Assembly (NCBI GenBank): GCA_018389105.1 | Contig: JACATO010000119.1 | Span: 1,950,001-2,014,000 of the forward strand | From: Nautilus pompilius | Taxonomy: Eukaryota > Mollusca > Cephalopoda > Nautilida > Nautilidae | Direction of reading: 5' to 3' | Length of the DNA: 64,000 nt | Shown: piece by piece, positions 59,916 to 64,000 of the stretch | Position numbering within the stretch: the stretch's first letter is position 1 | Layout: each line of letters starts with the position of its first letter | Translations under genes and position numbers: made by a program | Notes under the pieces: model-generated | Told to the model about the DNA's origin: nothing | The model's database searches: none | Seen by the model: the letters and a program-made list of their open reading frames with translations, nothing else

Positions 59916-62900
59916 CGTGCATTCACATTTTCACCAATACCTCATCCAGGATAAGTGAACCAGAAAAAAATTGTCAAATTAAAAACACATTTCCCTTGGT
60001 GCACTTCCAGCTGACCACACCATCAATCAATCAGGTGCATCACCTAGTATTCCTAAAAAAAAAATAGAATTTTAAAAAGTAAGGTGTTCATTCTATGTAT
60101 CAGCATTCTTATTCTATTACCAAAATATCCAGAACAAGGCAGTGGAAATATGAGTAAAATACAAAAAAGAGTCAGATCTTCTGAAGTTTTAAGCTATTAG
60201 CATATTCATCGTGTGATCCTTCTATTATATTCTTGAGCAAAGTTCAAAGTGCATCATCCAATAAATATTTATTTGTATGGCATAACTTCTAATAGCCAAA
60301 TATATCACTTAATTTAGTTTATCATTTATTTATTTGGTAACCAGATAGAAAAACAAAGAAAAATCTTTTTTTTTCCAGCTTAATTATATCCCATCCCTAG
60401 GTGTGCTAAAGTCTTTGTACCATTGCCAAAATGGTTGCCAGAATAAATAAGCAAATGATTGAAATACTAATGAACTTGTGCACAAGTAGATGCTGCCAAG
60501 TGACTCAATATCTACTACAGGATGTTTCACCAATCTTCCTGTTAAGGATATTTCTGGGAAATACTAAAATATCTCTCATTTCAAACCAACTTTAAAAAGT
60601 TGTAAGAAATTCAACACAAGATATATGGGTTCTTCAGTTTTTATTTACATGGTTGCCATGGTCCTCCTTTACAATTAATTTCTACTTTAAAGATAATGGT
60701 TATCTGAATGCAATACTACATAAAGTTTGCATATTTATATCTGTTTTTTTTTTTAAGGCATTTTAATTTTTTAAAATTTTTCAAATCACAAAACTTAAAG
60801 ACTTCATATAACAACAATTTGCTGCAGGATTTTCATTTGATAAGTATGGTCAAACTGCTTTCTAAATTTGAAAACAAGTAAAACGTTATGGGTGCCAGAA
60901 AATGATAAATCCCATAAAAATATCATAATCAAAAGATGCACAAGAAAATACAGATAGATGTGGTAATACAGAATCCATACTTCCTCGCTTCTATGTCATC
61001 TGTATTTATCTGAAAGCTGAGAAATATCCTTTGTAAAAACGCCTTTTTCAATCCTAGAAGACTCTTTCAAACATGTTATTTCTGGTATGTCTGATATACT
61101 GGCTAAAGATATCATATATAAACACCAAGCTTATTCCAGAATTGCTTGATGGGATTTAGGTTTGGAAAACAAGATTTCCAATGCTTGTTGTTTTGCTACA
61201 GAATTCACAGCAATATCTGTAACTGAGTTAGTACTTTTTTTGTCACAAGTAGAATGATGTGTTGCTCAAGATACTGAAAACACATATATAAAAGATTTCC
61301 AATGTCTATCTAACACCTTGGATGTGTACAAAAAATTCTGAAATTTTCTAGTAACAAGAGACCAACATGGTGACAAGGAACCTCTCAGCTATATACTTAA
61401 TTGCCAACAGGTTTTCCTATACGTGTACAACATCAGTATGATGGTTATAAGACATTTTTCTCCATACCACCTCAACCAGTGGTAAACTGCCAATCAATAA
61501 ATTATCAATCCTGCATAACAGAAAACAAGATATATCACTGGACAATGCTGTCATACATTTTATCCGAAATAAATGCCATGGCTACTTATGCATCTGAGTC
61601 AGAACATTACTATGTACAGGTTTATGTTACCCAAGATACCAACACTGCATAAGCAGTTTCCTGACAATCTAGATGAACATGTAGCATAGCCCTGGACCAT
61701 TGTGTGCTGCTGAAACAGTAGCATTAAAGCAATCTTTCAAGTGCCTTAGCATTATGTGATCATGCACAATCAACCTGGTCTCCAATTCGCTTCTGGTTCA
61801 TTAAAATTAGTCCAATAGTCTGCTTATGGTTGACAACCCTACAGCAGCCTTGGAACAGGTCATCCCCAGCTTCTAGCCTCCTGATTATGTTTGCTCAATG
61901 TAATTTTTTTATCAATGTTAAATGGACTACATTGAAATCAACTATGTAGCAGAGTACCTAGACTTTTATTTTTTTTACACAGCCAACCTCAAGGCATGCT
62001 CCGTAGAATTAATACATGCAAAACATGACTATCACAAGGTGCACTCAGATCTGGGAAACTGCACCACTTCATGAGTGTGGCAATGTGTACATTCATCCAA
62101 TGGCAACATATGTAGTAAATAATGTGGCCAGTAACATCATTAAAGGGTAAGAACAAAAAGTGACCAACGTTATTAATTTTTATTGGAATAAACCTAACAC
62201 TGGTGTTGCATAACATTTTTTTGAAGATAGTTCATTAATTTAATCAAACCAAATATTGAGATATACACAAATCAGTGTACGCAGCTTTGTTTATCAATTG
62301 TTTCTACATCAATGCTTCTCATGCCGTAGTTCATGCACACTTGCACAATCTTTGTATACAATGTTTCTTTTTTTCTTTTAAATCTAGCCAAAAATACATA
62401 TCACTTACTATCTTTTTTCAAATATAAGGAATTTATTATTCTAGTTCATGAGAGATAACTTTTTTTTAAAAAATTGGTGTATTGTTTTAATTTCTTCTTT
62501 AACAGTAATAATTTTGATTAAAAATGCAATACTGACAAAAAAGTGATCAAAGATGTATATTTTTAATCTTTTTACTAGAGTTTGCATAAACAACATTCCT
62601 ACTCAGTGATTTTGCCAATAGAGTATTTGATACATCACTTACTGCATTATAATAGAAACTTTACCTGTTCAAATATTCTGTTCTAAATAACAATAACTCC
62701 TTGCACACTTCAACATTTCTTTCTTCTACTCTGGAAAACTACTAGGTGCTTTTAAATGGTTTAAGCATTTAGCATATTATGAAGAGAAGTAATTCTAGGT
62801 ATGTCCTATTTAAACAATGTGAAAAAACTTGCTACTGTATAAATATTCTACTTAAAACAAGGACGCAAGACATGTTCTAAATCAAGCAGAGAGCAAATCA

Positions 62901-64000
62901 CTTCCAATTTGTTTTATGAATTACTATCTGGATGTTAACAATTGCATTTGTAATGGATAGCCTATTTTACATTGTAACCTTTATCCTTGTCTGGATTAAA
63001 TTCCCCATCTAAGACTGTAGCAAGAACTTCCTTAAATATCTAAAGTAAAATGTAATTATCTTTTTTGTGCACAGCGATGGCTGACTACGGCTAATCATAA
63101 ATACTTACTCTTCTTTTAAACCACAGAATTTCAGAGTTCATATAACTTTTCCATTACACAAATGGCTTCTGACTTAGATTTATTTGGTTACATCAGAGTA
63201 CACCTGTAGGTTAATCACAGTTCTGACTTATAATATCCAACATGGCCTTAAAATGTCATCCCCTACTTTCTGTATTTCTGAGCTCTGAGCAAACACTCAC
63301 TTCAGCGAAAATGTCAAAGTCCCCTTATGGTCACAATGCTTTTGGGTGTATCAAACAGGCACCAGTCCAATTTATACAATAATTACAACCATGGATACGA
63401 GTTAGTGCAAACTAAGTTTAGGTGGTAATATCCATAAAACAAATACAGTGAATGAAATATCAATATGGTTCAGACAAAAGTTAGATTCAGTCAAATAGCA
63501 AACACGTTAATTATTTGAACAATCTGGGAGCTGGCTACTTACTGCCTGTGTAGTATGTCAATAGGTTTGATTAGCCTATATGCTTGGTGATAACAGGAAA
63601 TAACTTTTTCTTTTTGGTTTTGGCTACTTTGCAATAAACAGACTATGATTGGTTATTATTATATTTCACATTAAGTGTCATAAACCTGTTTTCCTTTCTT
63701 TGTTGCAGATTCAAGTAAATTAAGAGACTAAACCAGCATAATGGCAGCTATTCAACCAACACGGATGATGTAAAACAGCAGCAAGCGGCAAAGTATACCA
63801 AATAGTTTTCCTTCAGATTCTCCTATACAAAGAATCCCGATTACTGTGACTTTTATACCATGAAAATTTCTACACACTGAGAATATTTATTTATATTTTC
63901 TTACCCCACCCATCCAATATCTCACTCTGAAACTGACCTACAGAACTTGTGCGTGTATCAAGTTACCTATCACACTCAGGGATAATGCTATAATCATTTC
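59915..64000. other. Non-coding stretch, right end of window
   Basis: AT-rich DNA with homopolymers. The part at 61050-62220 is somewhat coding-like on the minus strand in short pieces but has many stops, and I cannot identify it. No promoter, first exon or RNA gene was recognised up to the end. Confidence 0.4.

Noticed and set aside
61050..62220. Short coding-like pieces on the minus strand
   Set aside because: Stops are frequent and no motif of a known transposase or host family could be recognised.
1..64000. CRISPR array, bacterial operons, rRNA or intact tRNA genes
   Set aside because: No regularly spaced direct repeats, ribosome binding sites or rRNA/tRNA secondary-structure signals were seen; the DNA is eukaryotic.
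1..64000. Endogenous viral genes (capsid, polymerase, envelope)
   Set aside because: The only reverse transcriptase seen is the non-LTR type at 21000-22775. No protease, integrase of retroviral type, envelope or viral polymerase motif was recognised.

Overview
The window is AT-rich eukaryotic DNA, mostly intron and interspersed repeats. It carries spliced exons with GT/AG borders, introns of several kilobases, many decayed DNA transposons (Tc1/mariner, Tigger/pogo, hAT), a non-LTR retrotransposon, a tRNA-derived SINE and a 2.1 kb TGTC/TGTA satellite. I infer an invertebrate animal. The mix of large introns, Tc1/mariner and ZBED/GTF2IRD2-like hAT elements and TGTC-type satellites resembles cephalopod molluscs, but this is a guess by resemblance, not a proof.

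Only one host gene can be named: a TBC1D10 (EPI64)-family Rab GTPase-activating protein on the minus strand. Four exons in transcription order (15411-15312, 9984-9877, 9653-9547, 6633-6453) join in frame. They encode the segment before the TBC domain and its N-terminal half, including the arginine-finger (IxxDxxR) and glutamine-finger (YxQ) motifs. The start of the gene and the second half of the TBC domain were not found and probably lie outside the window. Everything right of 15.4 kb may be its upstream intron.

Layout: 0-3 kb holds a candidate terminal exon of unknown identity (minus), a GGAGGAAACC-type repeat and a decayed Tigger transposon. 6.4-15.4 kb holds the TBC1D10 exons, with an internally deleted mariner (13587-14530) in an intron. 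18.4-19.4 kb is coding-like but unidentified. 21-26.8 kb is a three-layer nest: a Tx1/L1-like LINE is split by a 3.9 kb hAT with an exact 8-bp target duplication, and the hAT is split by a 710 bp mariner-like element. 30-41 kb holds a Tc1 remnant, a Tigger/Jerky-like element, a Mos1/SETMAR-type mariner and a second Tc1 with matching ends. 42.9-45.2 kb is a GTF2IRD2-like hAT. 49.4-49.7 kb is a hAT-type MITE. 51.1-52.9 kb is a ZBED-like hAT remnant, followed directly by the satellite (52998-55126). 57.4-58.3 kb is a decayed coding segment split by a SINE with an 11-bp target duplication. The remaining sequence shows no gene I can support.

No viral genome, CRISPR array, rRNA or intact tRNA gene was seen. 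The transposase reading frames are broken or truncated. The main interest is the datable transposon stratigraphy, a three-copy foldback MITE family and three coding-like segments that I could not identify.
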